Positions 42,721 through 51,602 of a stretch of 64,000 nt of DNA are shown piece after piece. Under the pieces are notes generated by a model that saw only the letters and a list, made by a program, of their open reading frames with translations, made no database searches and was not told where the DNA came from. The stretch's first letter is position 1; each line of letters begins with the position of its first letter. The stretch comes from Bog-159 sp049511415 (GTDB lineage: Bacteria > Acidobacteriota > Terriglobia > Bryobacterales > Bryobacteraceae). Position numbers and translations under genes: made by a program. The stretch is from assembly GCA_049511415.1 (NCBI GenBank), contig JBEKYC010000003.1, positions 186,001 to 250,000 on the forward strand. Direction: 5' to 3'.

Positions 42721-44118
42721 ATGAGGCCAGAGGAAACCCAAGACGACGTGCTCCTCAAACGCAGCGTACAGCCTCTCCAGTGGGGAGCGCAAGTGGTGCT
42801 ATTGGCGAGCTTCGGCGGCATGCTGGGACTGATGCTGTTTGCCGGCATCGACTCGCTGCGCGCACTCCGCCAGGTGCAGTCGCGCAATGTCCAGATCCGC
42901 CAGACGTTTCTGGTGCGCAACCGCGCGTTAGAGGAAATCCGCTCGGTCCTCTATCAATCCGGCACTTACACGCGCGACTATCTATTGGAGCGGGACGCCG
43001 CGCGCGCCGAAACCTATCGCGCCGGCAAGCAGCGTGTGCGCGCGGAAATGGACGCGGCTCTGCGCCAATATTCGCGTTTCCTGGATGCTAGCGAAGAGGC
43101 GCCTTTTGCGGCCTTGCAGTCCCGCATCGACGACTATTGGAAGCTGGTCGACCCCATTTTCCATTGGGACGCGCAAGAGAAACTGGCGCGCAGCGATACG
43201 TTCCTGCACCAGCAGCTTTTCCCGCAGCGCTCGACCGCCCTGGAGATTGCCGACCGCATTGCCGCGGTGAACGAACAGGAACTCAGCAACGGCGACGAAC
43301 GGCTCAAGATCATCTTCGACCAATTCCGCTTCAGGCTGGGCCTGATGCTGGCTTTGACGCTGGGAATCGGCGCGCTGTTGGCGCTGGCCACCACACGCCA
43401 CATTCTGCGGCTGGCCCGCGACGCCGAGATGCGTTACGGACAAGTTGTGCATGCGCAGCGGGAGTTGAAGGAGCTATCCGCGCGCCTGGTGGAGGCGCAG
43501 GAACTCGAGCGCCGGGCCATCTCGCGTGAACTGCACGATGAAGTGGGCCAATCGCTGAGCGCGCTATTGATGGAACTGGGCAACCTGGGGGCGGTGGCGC
43601 CCGGGGATGCCGAATTGCGCCGGCACGTGGAAGCTATCCGCAAACTCGCCGAAAGCAGCGTCAACGTGGTGCGCAACATGGCCCTGCTGCTGCGTCCGTC
43701 CATGCTCGACGATCTGGGCCTCGTGCCGGCGCTGCAATGGCAGGCCCGCGAAATCTCCAAACGCACCGGCATGGCCGTTACAGTGGACGCCGAGAGCGTC
43801 GCCGACGATCTACCGGAGGAACACAAAACCTGCATCTATCGCGTGGTGCAGGAGGCGCTGAACAATTGCGCCCGGCATGCCGCGGCGCGCAGCGTGCGCA
43901 TCCGGGTGGTGCAGGAGGCCGAGCGCATCCGCCTGACCGTGCAGGATGATGGGCAAGGTTTCGACAGCACACATGTGCGCGGTCTCGGTTTGCTGGGCAT
44001 GGAAGAGCGTGTCACGCATCTGGGAGGGCAATTCCAATTGGAGTCCGAACCGGGGCGCGGCACCGAATTGCGCATCGAAATTCCGCTGACTACCCGCGCC
44101 TCGGAGGTATTCGCGTGA
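42721..44118 (+). CDS. NarL-type sensor histidine kinase
   Basis: This 465-residue kinase has two membrane helices (about 24-44 and 198-218) flanking a mostly helical periplasmic domain. The HisKA_3 dimerisation region follows, with phospho-accepting H272 in RELHDEVGQSLSAL, and then a HATPase domain (VQEALNNCARHAAARSV, DDGQGFD, GLGLLGMEERV). The ligand of the sensor domain is unknown. The stop overlaps the response-regulator start by four bases, so the two form a cognate pair. Confidence 0.92.
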   Translation: MRPEETQDDVLLKRSVQPLQWGAQVVLLASFGGMLGLMLFAGIDSLRALRQVQSRNVQIRQTFLVRNRALEEIRSVLYQSGTYTRDYLLERDAARAETYRAGKQRVRAEMDAALRQYSRFLDASEEAPFAALQSRIDDYWKLVDPIFHWDAQEKLARSDTFLHQQLFPQRSTALEIADRIAAVNEQELSNGDERLKIIFDQFRFRLGLMLALTLGIGALLALATTRHILRLARDAEMRYGQVVHAQRELKELSARLVEAQELERRAISRELHDEVGQSLSALLMELGNLGAVAPGDAELRRHVEAIRKLAESSVNVVRNMALLLRPSMLDDLGLVPALQWQAREISKRTGMAVTVDAESVADDLPEEHKTCIYRVVQEALNNCARHAAARSVRIRVVQEAERIRLTVQDDGQGFDSTHVRGLGLLGMEERVTHLGGQFQLESEPGRGTELRIEIPLTTRASEVFA

Positions 44119-44765
44119 CGCCCGTCCGCATCTTGTTGGCCGATGACCACACCGTGATGCGCAACGGCCTGCGCCTGCTGCTGGAGCGTCAGGCCAACCT
44201 GCAAGTGGTCGGCGAAGCCTCGGATGGCCGCCAGGCGGTAGCGCTCATCGAAAAAACCAATCCGGACGTGGTAATCATGGACATCGCCATGCCCAATCTG
44301 AACGGCATCGAGGCCACCCGCCAGATTGTCAACCAGAATCCGCGCACGGCCGTCGCCATCCTCAGCATGCATTCCGACGAAAGCTACGTCATTCGCGCGC
44401 TGAAGGCCGGCGCGCGCGCCTACCTGCTGAAGGATTCCGCGGAAGCCGACCTGCTGGCGGCCGTGCGCGCGCTGACCGAAGGCAAATCGTTCTTCAGTCC
44501 GGCTATCAGCAGGATCCTGGTGGAAGACTACATGCGCCAGTTGCAGAGCCGCGGCGCAGAGGATACCTACGAGCTGCTTACCAATCGCGAGCGGGAGATC
44601 CTGCAGCTTCTGGCGGAGGGCCGCACCAACAAGGAAGTGGCCAACATGCTGAATCTCAGTCTGTACACGGTGGAGACGCACCGCACGCACATCCTGCAGA
44701 AGCTGAACCTGCATAGCGTGCCGGAGTTGATCTTGTACGCGGTGCGCAAGGGCATCATTGCCTAG
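44115..44765 (+). CDS. NarL/FixJ-family response regulator
   Basis: This 216-residue regulator starts at GTG 44115. Its receiver domain has phospho-accepting D56 in VVIMDIAMPNLNG, and the LuxR-type helix-turn-helix lies near the C-terminus (TNREREILQLLAEGRTNKEVANML). It would bind DNA once phosphorylated by the adjacent kinase. The target genes are not evident; the divergent DUF2961 gene is a candidate by location. Confidence 0.93.
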   Translation: MTPVRILLADDHTVMRNGLRLLLERQANLQVVGEASDGRQAVALIEKTNPDVVIMDIAMPNLNGIEATRQIVNQNPRTAVAILSMHSDESYVIRALKAGARAYLLKDSAEADLLAAVRALTEGKSFFSPAISRILVEDYMRQLQSRGAEDTYELLTNREREILQLLAEGRTNKEVANMLNLSLYTVETHRTHILQKLNLHSVPELILYAVRKGIIA

Positions 44766-44796
44766 TGGCTGGTGGTCGGTGGCTGGTGGCTGGTGG
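44766..44796 (+). repeat. GGCTGGTGG-type short repeat
   Basis: Just after the response-regulator stop, TGGCTGGTGG-like units repeat four times, with one variant (TCGG). Such simple repeats can arise by slippage. No function is seen. Confidence 0.6.
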
Positions 44797-45010
44797 TTTT
44801 GTTAAATGCACCGGCTGGTAGAGGGTGTTGTGCGCGGGCAGCCTGATGCAGTACGGACAGTTCCGGCGGCGCGAAACGGACGTAGCGGCTTTGCGGACGA
44901 AGGTCGAAGCTGCCAACGAGAAAGTGAAGGCGCCGATGACGCATCCGACCGAATTACCCAAGTAGCATCGTCCTGAGATGGCCGCTTAGTTGAGGCGCCG
45001 GGTGGCAGAG

Positions 45011-45313
45011 CTAAAACGCGTGAACCTCCTCCACGCGCTGCCGCCGCACTTTGATTTTGCCTTCGTTCCTCCGCGCTGCCGCGAGATCATAGGCTAGCTG
45101 CATCCCAAGCCATGTCTCCGGTGTGCTGCCGAAAGCCTTAGTCAGCCGGATAGCCATCTCCGGGCTGATTCCCGACTTGCCTGTCACCGCGTTGTTGAGA
45201 GCCTGCCGGGTGACACCGAGGATCTTAGCCCCTTCGGAAATGGACAGCCCCAAAGGCTCAAGGCAAGCGGTTCGAATGCTTCGGCCCGGATGGGGCGGAT
45301 TCTTCATGGGCAC
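45011..45313 (-). CDS. higA: HigA-type antitoxin
   Basis: This 100-residue XRE-type helix-turn-helix protein has the HigA family start (PMKNPPHPGRSI) and LSISEGAKILGVTRQALNN plus GISPEMAIRLTKAFGSTPETWL. HigA binds its toxin HigB and represses the operon. The GTG start at 45313 is preferred because it gives the usual Met-Pro-Met opening and lies behind GAGAGGAAA. The toxin gene upstream is reduced to its last about 20 codons, so this is an orphan antitoxin. Confidence 0.85.
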   Translation of the reverse strand: MPMKNPPHPGRSIRTACLEPLGLSISEGAKILGVTRQALNNAVTGKSGISPEMAIRLTKAFGSTPETWLGMQLAYDLAAARRNEGKIKVRRQRVEEVHAF

Positions 45314-45329
45314 GGTGTTTTCCTCTCTC

Positions 45330-45392
45330 CTAGTGATAATCGGTGAGTTCAACGTCAAAAGCATCTTCCAGCTCAAAAGGGAAAATGACAGG
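45330..45392 (-). pseudogene. C-terminal remnant of HigB toxin
   Basis: The frame before higA ends with VIFPFELEDAFDVELTDYH, which matches the conserved C-terminus of HigB/RelE-type toxins (compare the usual WRxxFRF...DVEIVDYH). Residues upstream do not look like HigB. Only about 20 codons survive, 16 bases before the higA GTG as in a normal higBA operon. The toxin should be inactive. Confidence 0.6.
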
Positions 45393-45429
45393 CCCGCTGG
45401 TGTCAAATCTTTTTTGGCGGGTGCAGCCG

Positions 45430-45984
45430 CTAGCCGGCGAGGTTGAGAGCACGCGGCGTCGTAGCTTGATCCGGACGGCTAAGAATGTCCTCTGCAGTTT
45501 CCCACAGATCGGTGCGTATGCCGCGGTCGTCGTGCTCACAGAGCCGGTCCACGTTGTACAGCGTCTCGACGTTGTTCACCACGCAGCCGACGTGCAACGG
45601 CAGCCCGGCCGGCGGGATCAGCCGTCCCGTGGCGGCGTACACCAGTTCGAATTCGTCCCCCGAAGGATAGAAATCGCCCAGCATGACGAATTCGATCTTC
45701 TTCGGCGGTGTTTGCGCCTGCAGCGCGTCGAGCGACTCGGCGTTCTTGGATTTGATCCCGAACTTGCCCACGCGCGCGCCGGTCGCGTCCATCATGGCGG
45801 CCATGCCCGTCAGGATCTCGCGCGGAAAGTGCTTCATCAATTCGGCGTCTTTGTGGATCAGCGGCTCACATTCGGCGCCATTGGCGATCATGTATTCGAC
45901 GCGCGACGCGGCTTTGACGTGCGCCGGGAATCCTGCGCCGCCCGCGCCCACCACACCACATTCGCGCAACTGGCCGCTGAGCAT
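45430..45984 (-). pseudogene. Truncated RnfC-like electron-transfer protein
   Basis: The 184 residues open as RnfC/PrdC-like proteins do: GVVGAGGAGFPAHVKAA, NGAECEPLIHKD and the NAD/FMN-binding-region segment RLIPPAGLPLHVGCVVNNVETLYNV. After NVDRL the sequence stops resembling the family and ends within about 36 residues, where the full proteins are over 400. The SLBB domain and ferredoxin-type cysteines are missing. The break lies about 40 bases from the HigB remnant, so one deletion may have cut both genes. Confidence 0.65.
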
Positions 45985-46018
45985 GGGAAGACTTGATTTA
46001 TAGGGCCGGCTCAGCCGT

Positions 46019-46360
46019 TCACTCTTCCACGGTCAGCTTTACGGGTTGTTCGATCAGTTTGGGGTCCTTGCCGGTGGTCAGCAGCATGAGCGCAAAGCGG
46101 CCGGCGGCGGCTTTGGAAGGTATCTTGAACTTAACGCTAGTGGCGGTCTGAGCGGTCAGGTCCAGCACCACATCGTTCTTCCCATCCGTGAGGTAGACCT
46201 TGGCGACCTGCGATTTTTCCAGGTTCTCCCCAGACACTGTAATCTCATCCCCCGCCTTGCCGTTCATCGGATCGACAGCCGTCATGCGAGGCATGGGTTG
46301 CTGTGCGAACGCCGCAAGCGTGGCGGCCAAAAAGAGTGGCACTGCAAAAGACAGTCTCAT
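46019..46360 (-). CDS. Secreted IPT/TIG-domain protein
   Basis: This 113-residue protein has a signal peptide (LSFAVPLFLAATLAAFAQ). It has one IPT/TIG immunoglobulin-like domain with MTAVDPMNGKAGDEITVSGENL and a following VYLTDGKNDVVLDL strand. Single TIG domains bind proteins or sugars outside the cell. It starts 34 bases before the RnfC-like fragment but on the same strand downstream of it; no operon can be judged. Confidence 0.8.
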   Translation of the reverse strand: MRLSFAVPLFLAATLAAFAQQPMPRMTAVDPMNGKAGDEITVSGENLEKSQVAKVYLTDGKNDVVLDLTAQTATSVKFKIPSKAAAGRFALMLLTTGKDPKLIEQPVKLTVEE

Positions 46361-46428
46361 CTGAATCTCCGTCTAGCATCAAATGTACGTCTATTCCATT
46401 GAAAATTCAAGCCCATTCGCGTGGCGGT

Positions 46429-46457
46429 TTGCGGCCGGTGGCGCGGCGTGCTAGATT
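46429..46457 (+). promoter_or_regulatory. Candidate promoter of lipoprotein gene
   Basis: TTGCGG (46429-46434) and TAGATT (46452-46457) are 17 bases apart. The predicted transcription start, seven bases on, coincides with ATG 46464, which has no Shine-Dalgarno. This supports a leaderless mRNA. Confidence 0.5.
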
Positions 46458-46463
46458 GCGGCG

Positions 46464-46787
46464 ATGAGGTGGGTTCTCGTCCTGGCACTGCTGTCTCTGT
46501 CAAGCGTGGCCTGCAAGCGCGCGGCGCCTCTCCACCGGCCCACCTCGGCCGACGCCCGCCTGGCCGTGCAGGAGGCGATTAAGGGGCAACTGATGTCCCC
46601 CGGCGTGGCGCGCTTTTCCAATGAGCAGGAGATGAACATCGATGAGTTGGAGCCGGGCCGCTTTCGGATCCGCGGTTTCGTGGACTACCAGGGGTCTTAC
46701 GACATCCCGGTGCGCAACAACTACACCTGCTGGATCCGCTATACCAACCGCGGGCAATGGGAGTTGGAAGAGATTAAGTGGGAGTGA
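46464..46787 (+). CDS. Small predicted lipoprotein
   Basis: This 107-residue protein has a lipoprotein signal (MRWVLVLALLSLSSVAC; acylated Cys at residue 17). The body has an alpha-beta pattern with SADARLAVQEAIKGQLMSPGVARF and RIRGFVDYQGSYDIPVRN. I do not recognise a family; it resembles small proteins in which a signal is followed by a conserved YQGxY region. The mature protein would be anchored in the membrane facing the periplasm. Confidence 0.7.
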   Translation: MRWVLVLALLSLSSVACKRAAPLHRPTSADARLAVQEAIKGQLMSPGVARFSNEQEMNIDELEPGRFRIRGFVDYQGSYDIPVRNNYTCWIRYTNRGQWELEEIKWE

Positions 46788-46843
46788 CCGAAGGCGGCTG
46801 GACACGTGGCCGCCCTGCCGCCGCGATTCCACGGCCGACGGTT

Positions 46844-47194
46844 TCATTGCCCCTTGCTCTCGTTGGTGGATGGGTCGCTGCCGCACCCCGCGCGCATGCC
46901 TTGCCGGAAGCGTTCCCGCTCCTCAGACGTCATGGCCTGCCAGCGATCGGCCATGCGATGGCCCTTGCGGCGGCCGAAATTCGATCGATTGTCGGCGTGG
47001 ATTCCAAATCCGCCGAATAGTATCCGGCACAGCGCCAGCATTCCAAGCCCTTGCCAGAAGGTAATCTGGCGCCAGCCGAAGAGCGGCGGCAGCAGCCAGT
47101 TCCACAGATGCTGCACGATTTCGCCGCCGAGGGAGATAAACAGCAGCAGCGCCAGGACCGCCAGCGGAGCCAGCCAAATCAATTTCTTTTTCAT
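46844..47194 (-). CDS. Small membrane protein coupled to sigma factor
   Basis: This 116-residue protein has two hydrophobic segments (about 3-24 and 42-65) and a basic, charged tail with SEERERFRQGMRAG. It has a clear GAGGAA signal and starts ten bases after the ECF sigma stop on the same strand. Position suggests an anti-sigma or sensor role, although it lacks a recognisable zinc-binding anti-sigma motif. It is more likely to sit in the inner membrane with its tail in the cytoplasm. Confidence 0.65.
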   Translation of the reverse strand: MKKKLIWLAPLAVLALLLFISLGGEIVQHLWNWLLPPLFGWRQITFWQGLGMLALCRILFGGFGIHADNRSNFGRRKGHRMADRWQAMTSEERERFRQGMRAGCGSDPSTNESKGQ

Positions 47195-47204
47195 GTTCGG
47201 TTCC

Positions 47205-47762
47205 TCATGCTTTCGTAAATTCGTCGTAGATGCTTCGCAGCCGCTCGCGCAGACGCAGCACCGCATAGCGTTTGCGCGAGAGCAGCGTATTCACGCTGAC
47301 GCCGGTATCGCCGGCAATCTCCTTGAAGCTGCGGCCTTCCAACTCGTGCGCCACGAACACCTGGCGCTGCTCCTCCGGCAGTTCGTCGACGGCCAACTCG
47401 AGTTCATCGAGAAGCACGTGGCGGGCGTAAAGCGCCGCCGGTCCGGCATCGGGCGAAGGCAGCAGGTCTTCCAACTGCAGCCGCTCGCCATCCTCGTCCG
47501 CGACGGCCCGATCGCTGAAGCTCTCCGGCTTCTTCTTGCGGAAGAGATCGGTGATGCGATTGCGCGCCACGCGAAAAAGCCAGCCGGTGACGTGATCGAT
47601 CGGCATCAACAGGCGGTTCGCTTGCACCAACTCGTAGAAGACGTCCTGCAGAATGTCCTCGGCGTCGCGCGGGTCCGGCACGCGCCGGCGAATAAAGTTG
47701 CGCAGCCGGGATTGCTCCCGCTGGAGCACTTCGGAGATCCGCTGATCCTGTTCGAGTGCCAT
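47205..47762 (-). CDS. ECF-type RNA polymerase sigma factor
   Basis: This 185-residue sigma factor has region 2 with DPRDAEDILQDVFYELVQA and region 4 with LPEEQRQVFVAHELEGRSFKEIAGDTGVSVNTLLSRKRYA. It would direct RNA polymerase to stress or envelope promoters. ATG 47762 is chosen because GGAGCGG lies just before it; a GTG at 47789 would add nine residues. A small membrane protein gene follows directly and may anchor its control. Confidence 0.88.
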   Translation of the reverse strand: MALEQDQRISEVLQREQSRLRNFIRRRVPDPRDAEDILQDVFYELVQANRLLMPIDHVTGWLFRVARNRITDLFRKKKPESFSDRAVADEDGERLQLEDLLPSPDAGPAALYARHVLLDELELAVDELPEEQRQVFVAHELEGRSFKEIAGDTGVSVNTLLSRKRYAVLRLRERLRSIYDEFTKA

Positions 47763-47884
47763 CCGCTCCAGGCTCACCACGTCCTTCACCTAAGGTTATA
47801 GACGAATCGGGGGTCGCGGATATTGTAAGACGGCGGCAGCATTGAGCGGCCACGAATCCGGTATCATCAAGTCACAGGCACACG

Positions 47885-48430
47885 ATGGGCACCCTTGCCG
47901 AGGACGCCCTGACTCTCGATCAATTCCTGGAATTGCCGGACCTGCCCGGCAAGCAGGAATTTGACCGGGGCCGCGTTGTCGTTCTGCCGCCGCCCAAATA
48001 TGTTCACTCGCTTACGCTTAAGAAGATCTAAGACCGCTTAGCCTCCGCGCTCGGAGGGAGCGGCTATACGGTATTTTCTGAAGCCGGATTTCAGATCGGG
48101 CCCGATATCGTGCGGCAACCCGATGTGGCGGTAGTGGAACAGGCCAAGCTCGCGGCGGTCAAGCCCAACGAGTACCCGCCTGGCGCGCCGCTGATCGTGA
48201 TCGAGGTCGCCTCGCCGTCCAATACGGCCGAGGAATTGGATATCAAAATCGATCAGTATCTGCGCCACGGCAGCCAGGCGGTCTGGGTGGTTTATCCCGA
48301 GCGCCAAGCCATCGTCCGGTTTGCGCTCACCGGCGGCAGAGTTCACGCCGTTGAATACAGGTCCGGCGAAGCGCTCGCGGAAGCGATCGGTTCGGGCCGG
48401 CACGAATTCGACCCGGCTGAGTTTTTCTAA
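47885..48430 (+). pseudogene. Uma2-family nuclease gene with in-frame stop
   Basis: From ATG 47885 the frame encodes a Uma2-type start (LTLDQFLELPDLPGKQEFD), then meets TAA at 48029-48031. The same frame continues through the PD-(D/E)xK core: QPDVAVVE, LIVIEVASPSNTAEELDIKIDQYLRHG and VWVVYPE, ending TAA at 48428-48430. Restoring one codon would give a normal Uma2 protein of about 180 residues. A point mutation is the simplest cause. Uma2 proteins are numerous in some soil and photosynthetic bacteria and of uncertain function. Confidence 0.75.
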
Positions 48431-48476
48431 CGAATCTGGTATCCTCCTCCATAACGCACTCTTGAGGAGGAACAGC

Positions 48477-49724
48477 TTGCGCACCCGGCTACCGCTCGTC
48501 TTGGTCCTCACCGCCGCGCTGCCTGCCGGCGCGGAAAACTGGCCGCAGTGGCGCGGCCCGACGCTTAACGGCATCAGCACCGAGAAGAATCTCCCCATAC
48601 ACTGGAGCACGACCGAAAACATCGCCTGGAAACTGGAGATGCCCGCGCGCTCCGGCGCCACGCCGATCATCTGGGGAAACAGCGTCTTCCTCAACGTGGC
48701 GGATGGGGACGACCTCTACCTGTGGTGCGTCGACAAAGCCAAAGGCGTGCCCATCTGGAAGAAGCTGATCGCTACCGGCAATTACAAAATCAACAAGCAG
48801 AACATGTCGTCGCCTTCGCCGGTCACCGACGGCCACAGCGTCTACGCCATGACCGGCATCGGCGTACTGAAGGCCTTCGACTTCAACGGGCGTGAGTTGT
48901 GGGTGCGGGACATCCAGAAGGATTACGGCAAGTTCGGCCTCAACTGGGGCTACGCGTCCTCGCCGCTGCTCTACGAAGATGGCCTTTACGTGCAGGTGCT
49001 GCATGGTATGAAGACGCACGACCCTTCATACGTTCTGCGCATCGACAAACAGACCGGCAAGACGGTCTGGCGGGTGGTCCGGCCGACCGACGCGGTGCGG
49101 GAATCGCCGGATTCCTACACCACCCCCGCGCTGCTGCGCTACCGCAATCGCGTGGAGATTGTCATCACCGGCGGCGATTGCATCACGGGCCACGATCCGG
49201 CTACGGGCACGGAACTATGGCGCGGCACGGGGTTCAATCCGGACAAAAACCCCGCCTACCGCATCATCGCGTCGCCCGTGGTGTACGACGACGTGGTGTA
49301 TGCGCCCACCCGCGTGCGTCCGCTGATCGCGTTTCGCGCCGGCGGACGCGGCGATGTTTCGCAATCGCACAAGCTTTGGGAATTCACGAACGGGCCGGAC
49401 GTGCCCACCCCGGTTACCGACGGCCAGTATTTCTACTCGGTGAACGACCGCGGCATTATGTGGTGCCTCAACGCCAAAACCGGCGAAGAGATCTGGGGCG
49501 GCCAGCGCATCAAGCCAGCCAGTTACAGCGCCTCGCCGGTCCTCGCCGATGGCAAGATTTACATTACGAACGAAGAAGGCCTGACCACCGTCGTCAAGGC
49601 CGGGCCGCGGTTTGAAGTGCTGGCCGAGAACGACCTGAACGATTACACCCTCAGCTCACCGGCGATTTCGGACGGACGGATTCTGATCCGCACGGCGAAG
49701 TTCCTGTACGCGATCGGCAAGTAG
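48477..49724 (+). CDS. Secreted PQQ-like beta-propeller protein
   Basis: This 415-residue protein starts at TTG 48477, seven bases after GAGGAGG (48464-48470), and has a signal peptide ending near PAGA. The mature part opens NWPQWRGPTLNGIS, a common start in this family, and holds several propeller blades (for example LYLWCVDKAKG, WWxxG-type turns and AKTGEEIWGGQR). The family resembles quinoprotein dehydrogenases, but the PQQ-binding residues are not evident, so a structural or sugar-binding role is as likely. Three related genes lie at 53.9-57.5 kb. Confidence 0.8.
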   Translation: MRTRLPLVLVLTAALPAGAENWPQWRGPTLNGISTEKNLPIHWSTTENIAWKLEMPARSGATPIIWGNSVFLNVADGDDLYLWCVDKAKGVPIWKKLIATGNYKINKQNMSSPSPVTDGHSVYAMTGIGVLKAFDFNGRELWVRDIQKDYGKFGLNWGYASSPLLYEDGLYVQVLHGMKTHDPSYVLRIDKQTGKTVWRVVRPTDAVRESPDSYTTPALLRYRNRVEIVITGGDCITGHDPATGTELWRGTGFNPDKNPAYRIIASPVVYDDVVYAPTRVRPLIAFRAGGRGDVSQSHKLWEFTNGPDVPTPVTDGQYFYSVNDRGIMWCLNAKTGEEIWGGQRIKPASYSASPVLADGKIYITNEEGLTTVVKAGPRFEVLAENDLNDYTLSSPAISDGRILIRTAKFLYAIGK

Positions 49725-49731
49725 ATCGTAT

Positions 49732-50178
49732 CTACGACGGTTTGAAATACAGCACCAGTCCGCCGCCCGCGGCCGCCATCAGAAAGCCCAAATAGAGCAT
49801 CGGACTGGGAGCGTTTTTGGGTGGGTGCATCAACATCGACACCAGCACATTGATCAGCGGCGCGCCGCCGAACACCAGGGGCATCACATAGTTCGGCACA
49901 CCGCCCGCTTTGAAGGCCCAGATGATGCACACAGCGCCTAACGCTCCTAAAGCGCCGCCGATGCCCGACCAGAGCGTTCCCCCGGCGTTGAAGCCGCTAA
50001 GCCCTCCCTGCGAGGAAAGGCCCACCACCGGCACGATGACGCCGATCAAAAAATACGCGATTCCCACGCACAGCAGCGCCTTCAGCGGATTGCCCAGTTG
50101 CGTCTGCCCCTTGTGCAATGCCACGCCGTATACACCCCACGAAAGCACCGCGCCAATTACAAAAACGATCCACGCCAT
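49732..50178 (-). CDS. EamA-like small membrane protein
   Basis: This 148-residue protein has about five membrane segments and the opening AWIVFVIGAVLSWGVYG. It resembles the N-terminal half of EamA/DMT-type transporters, which export small metabolites and often work as dimers when split. The ATG at 50178 is preceded by GGGAGGGGAAG. It lies seven bases past the PQQ-like gene end, on the opposite strand. Confidence 0.65.
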   Translation of the reverse strand: MAWIVFVIGAVLSWGVYGVALHKGQTQLGNPLKALLCVGIAYFLIGVIVPVVGLSSQGGLSGFNAGGTLWSGIGGALGALGAVCIIWAFKAGGVPNYVMPLVFGGAPLINVLVSMLMHPPKNAPSPMLYLGFLMAAAGGGLVLYFKPS

Positions 50179-50294
50179 GGAACGCTTCCCCTCCCTTTTC
50201 TTGTTCAAAACAGCGGCTGTTGCCATCCGAGTGAAATCCTCTATTCGACTATGCCATACTACGTGAGACTTCGGAAACTCAGAGGACGCCCTTC

Positions 50295-51602
50295 ATGGCA
50301 AATCCGCAATCCGCCGCTCCCGCGCATCGCCTGACCCCCGTGCAATGGGTGATCTGCGTGATCGCCTCCATCGGCTTCGCCTTCGATACGTATGTGCTGT
50401 TGATTTTGCCGTTGATCGTGCGGCCCGCCCTAGCGGAACTGGTCAAAGGCAAGCCCACAGCCTGGGTGGGACTATTGTTTTACGTGCCGGCGGTCGCGGG
50501 CGGCATCTTCGGTCTGCTCGGAGGATATCTTACGGATCGTCTGGGACGGCGGCGCGTCCTGGTGTGGAGCATCCTGTTGTATGCCTTCTCGGCGGTGGCG
50601 TCGGGATACGCCACATCGGCGGGTATGCTTCTGGCGTTGCGCTGCACCACCTTCGTCGGCGTTTCGGTGGAGTTCGTGGCCGCCGTGGCGTGGCTCGCCG
50701 AATTGTTCCCCAGCCCCAAGCGGCGCGAGGCCGTGCTGGGCTATACGCAGGCGTTCGGTTCCGTGGGTGGCCTGCTGATCAGCGGCGTATACGGCTTTGT
50801 GGTCACGCACGCCAATTCCTTCCCGGCCATCTATGGGGCGCATAAACCTTGGCGTTACGCACTGATTTCCGGGATCATTCCGGCGATACCGTTGATCATC
50901 ATTCGTCCGTTCCTGCCGGAGTCTCCCGCCTGGCAGGAAAAGAAAGCGGCGGGCAAGCTGAAGCGGCCCAGCCTGGCGGAGTTGTTCCGGCCGGAGTATC
51001 GCCTGACGACTCTATTGACCACGCTGATGTTCGCGTGCAGCTACGGCGCGGCTTTCGGCGCCATACAGCAGATGCCACGCATCGTTCCAACGCTGCCTCA
51101 GGTAGTGCATCTGCCGGAGTTGGTGCGCCAGCACATCGCCGCCAACGTGCAGTTTCTGCAGGAAGCCGGCGGGCTGCTGGGCCGCGTGTTGTTGGCCATT
51201 CTGGCGATACGCATCGTCAGCCGGCGGCGCCTGCTGCACGTGTTTCAAATCCCCGGTCTGGTGATTGTGCCGTTTGTGTTCTTCTACGCGGCGACACACG
51301 ATCTGGGCATGGTTAAAGTCGGAATTTTCCTGGCCGGAATGGTGACGGTAGCGCAGTTCAGTTTTTGGGGGAATTACCTGCCCCGAGTCTATCCCATGCA
51401 TCTGCGCGGAACCGGCGAGGGCTTCGCGGCCAATATCGGCGGCCGCATGATCGGCACTTCCGCGGCGCTGCTGACCACGCAATTGGAGCCCGGCATGTCG
51501 CTGCCGTATGCGGCGGCGTCGGTGGCGCTATTCGTCTATGCCGTAGGGTTCATTTCCAGCTTCTGGCTGCCGGAGCCGCGGGAGGAAAAATTGCCAGAGT
51601 AA
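50295..51602 (+). CDS. MFS transporter
   Basis: This 435-residue, 12-helix protein of the major facilitator superfamily carries the loop 2-3 motif GYLTDRLGRRRVL and the loop 8-9 region near NVQFLQEAGGLLGRVLLA. The family imports or exports small solutes with protons; the substrate is unknown. The stop lies inside the convergent retropepsin gene. A degraded copy of its last 70 codons lies at 52323-52527. Confidence 0.88.
   Translation: MANPQSAAPAHRLTPVQWVICVIASIGFAFDTYVLLILPLIVRPALAELVKGKPTAWVGLLFYVPAVAGGIFGLLGGYLTDRLGRRRVLVWSILLYAFSAVASGYATSAGMLLALRCTTFVGVSVEFVAAVAWLAELFPSPKRREAVLGYTQAFGSVGGLLISGVYGFVVTHANSFPAIYGAHKPWRYALISGIIPAIPLIIIRPFLPESPAWQEKKAAGKLKRPSLAELFRPEYRLTTLLTTLMFACSYGAAFGAIQQMPRIVPTLPQVVHLPELVRQHIAANVQFLQEAGGLLGRVLLAILAIRIVSRRRLLHVFQIPGLVIVPFVFFYAATHDLGMVKVGIFLAGMVTVAQFSFWGNYLPRVYPMHLRGTGEGFAANIGGRMIGTSAALLTTQLEPGMSLPYAAASVALFVYAVGFISSFWLPEPREEKLPE

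Noticed and set aside
44846..44965. 39-codon frame (MQYGQFRRRE... start) after the response regulator
   Set aside because: No ribosome site and no recognisable family; perhaps the tail of a lost gene, but the evidence is too thin for a feature.
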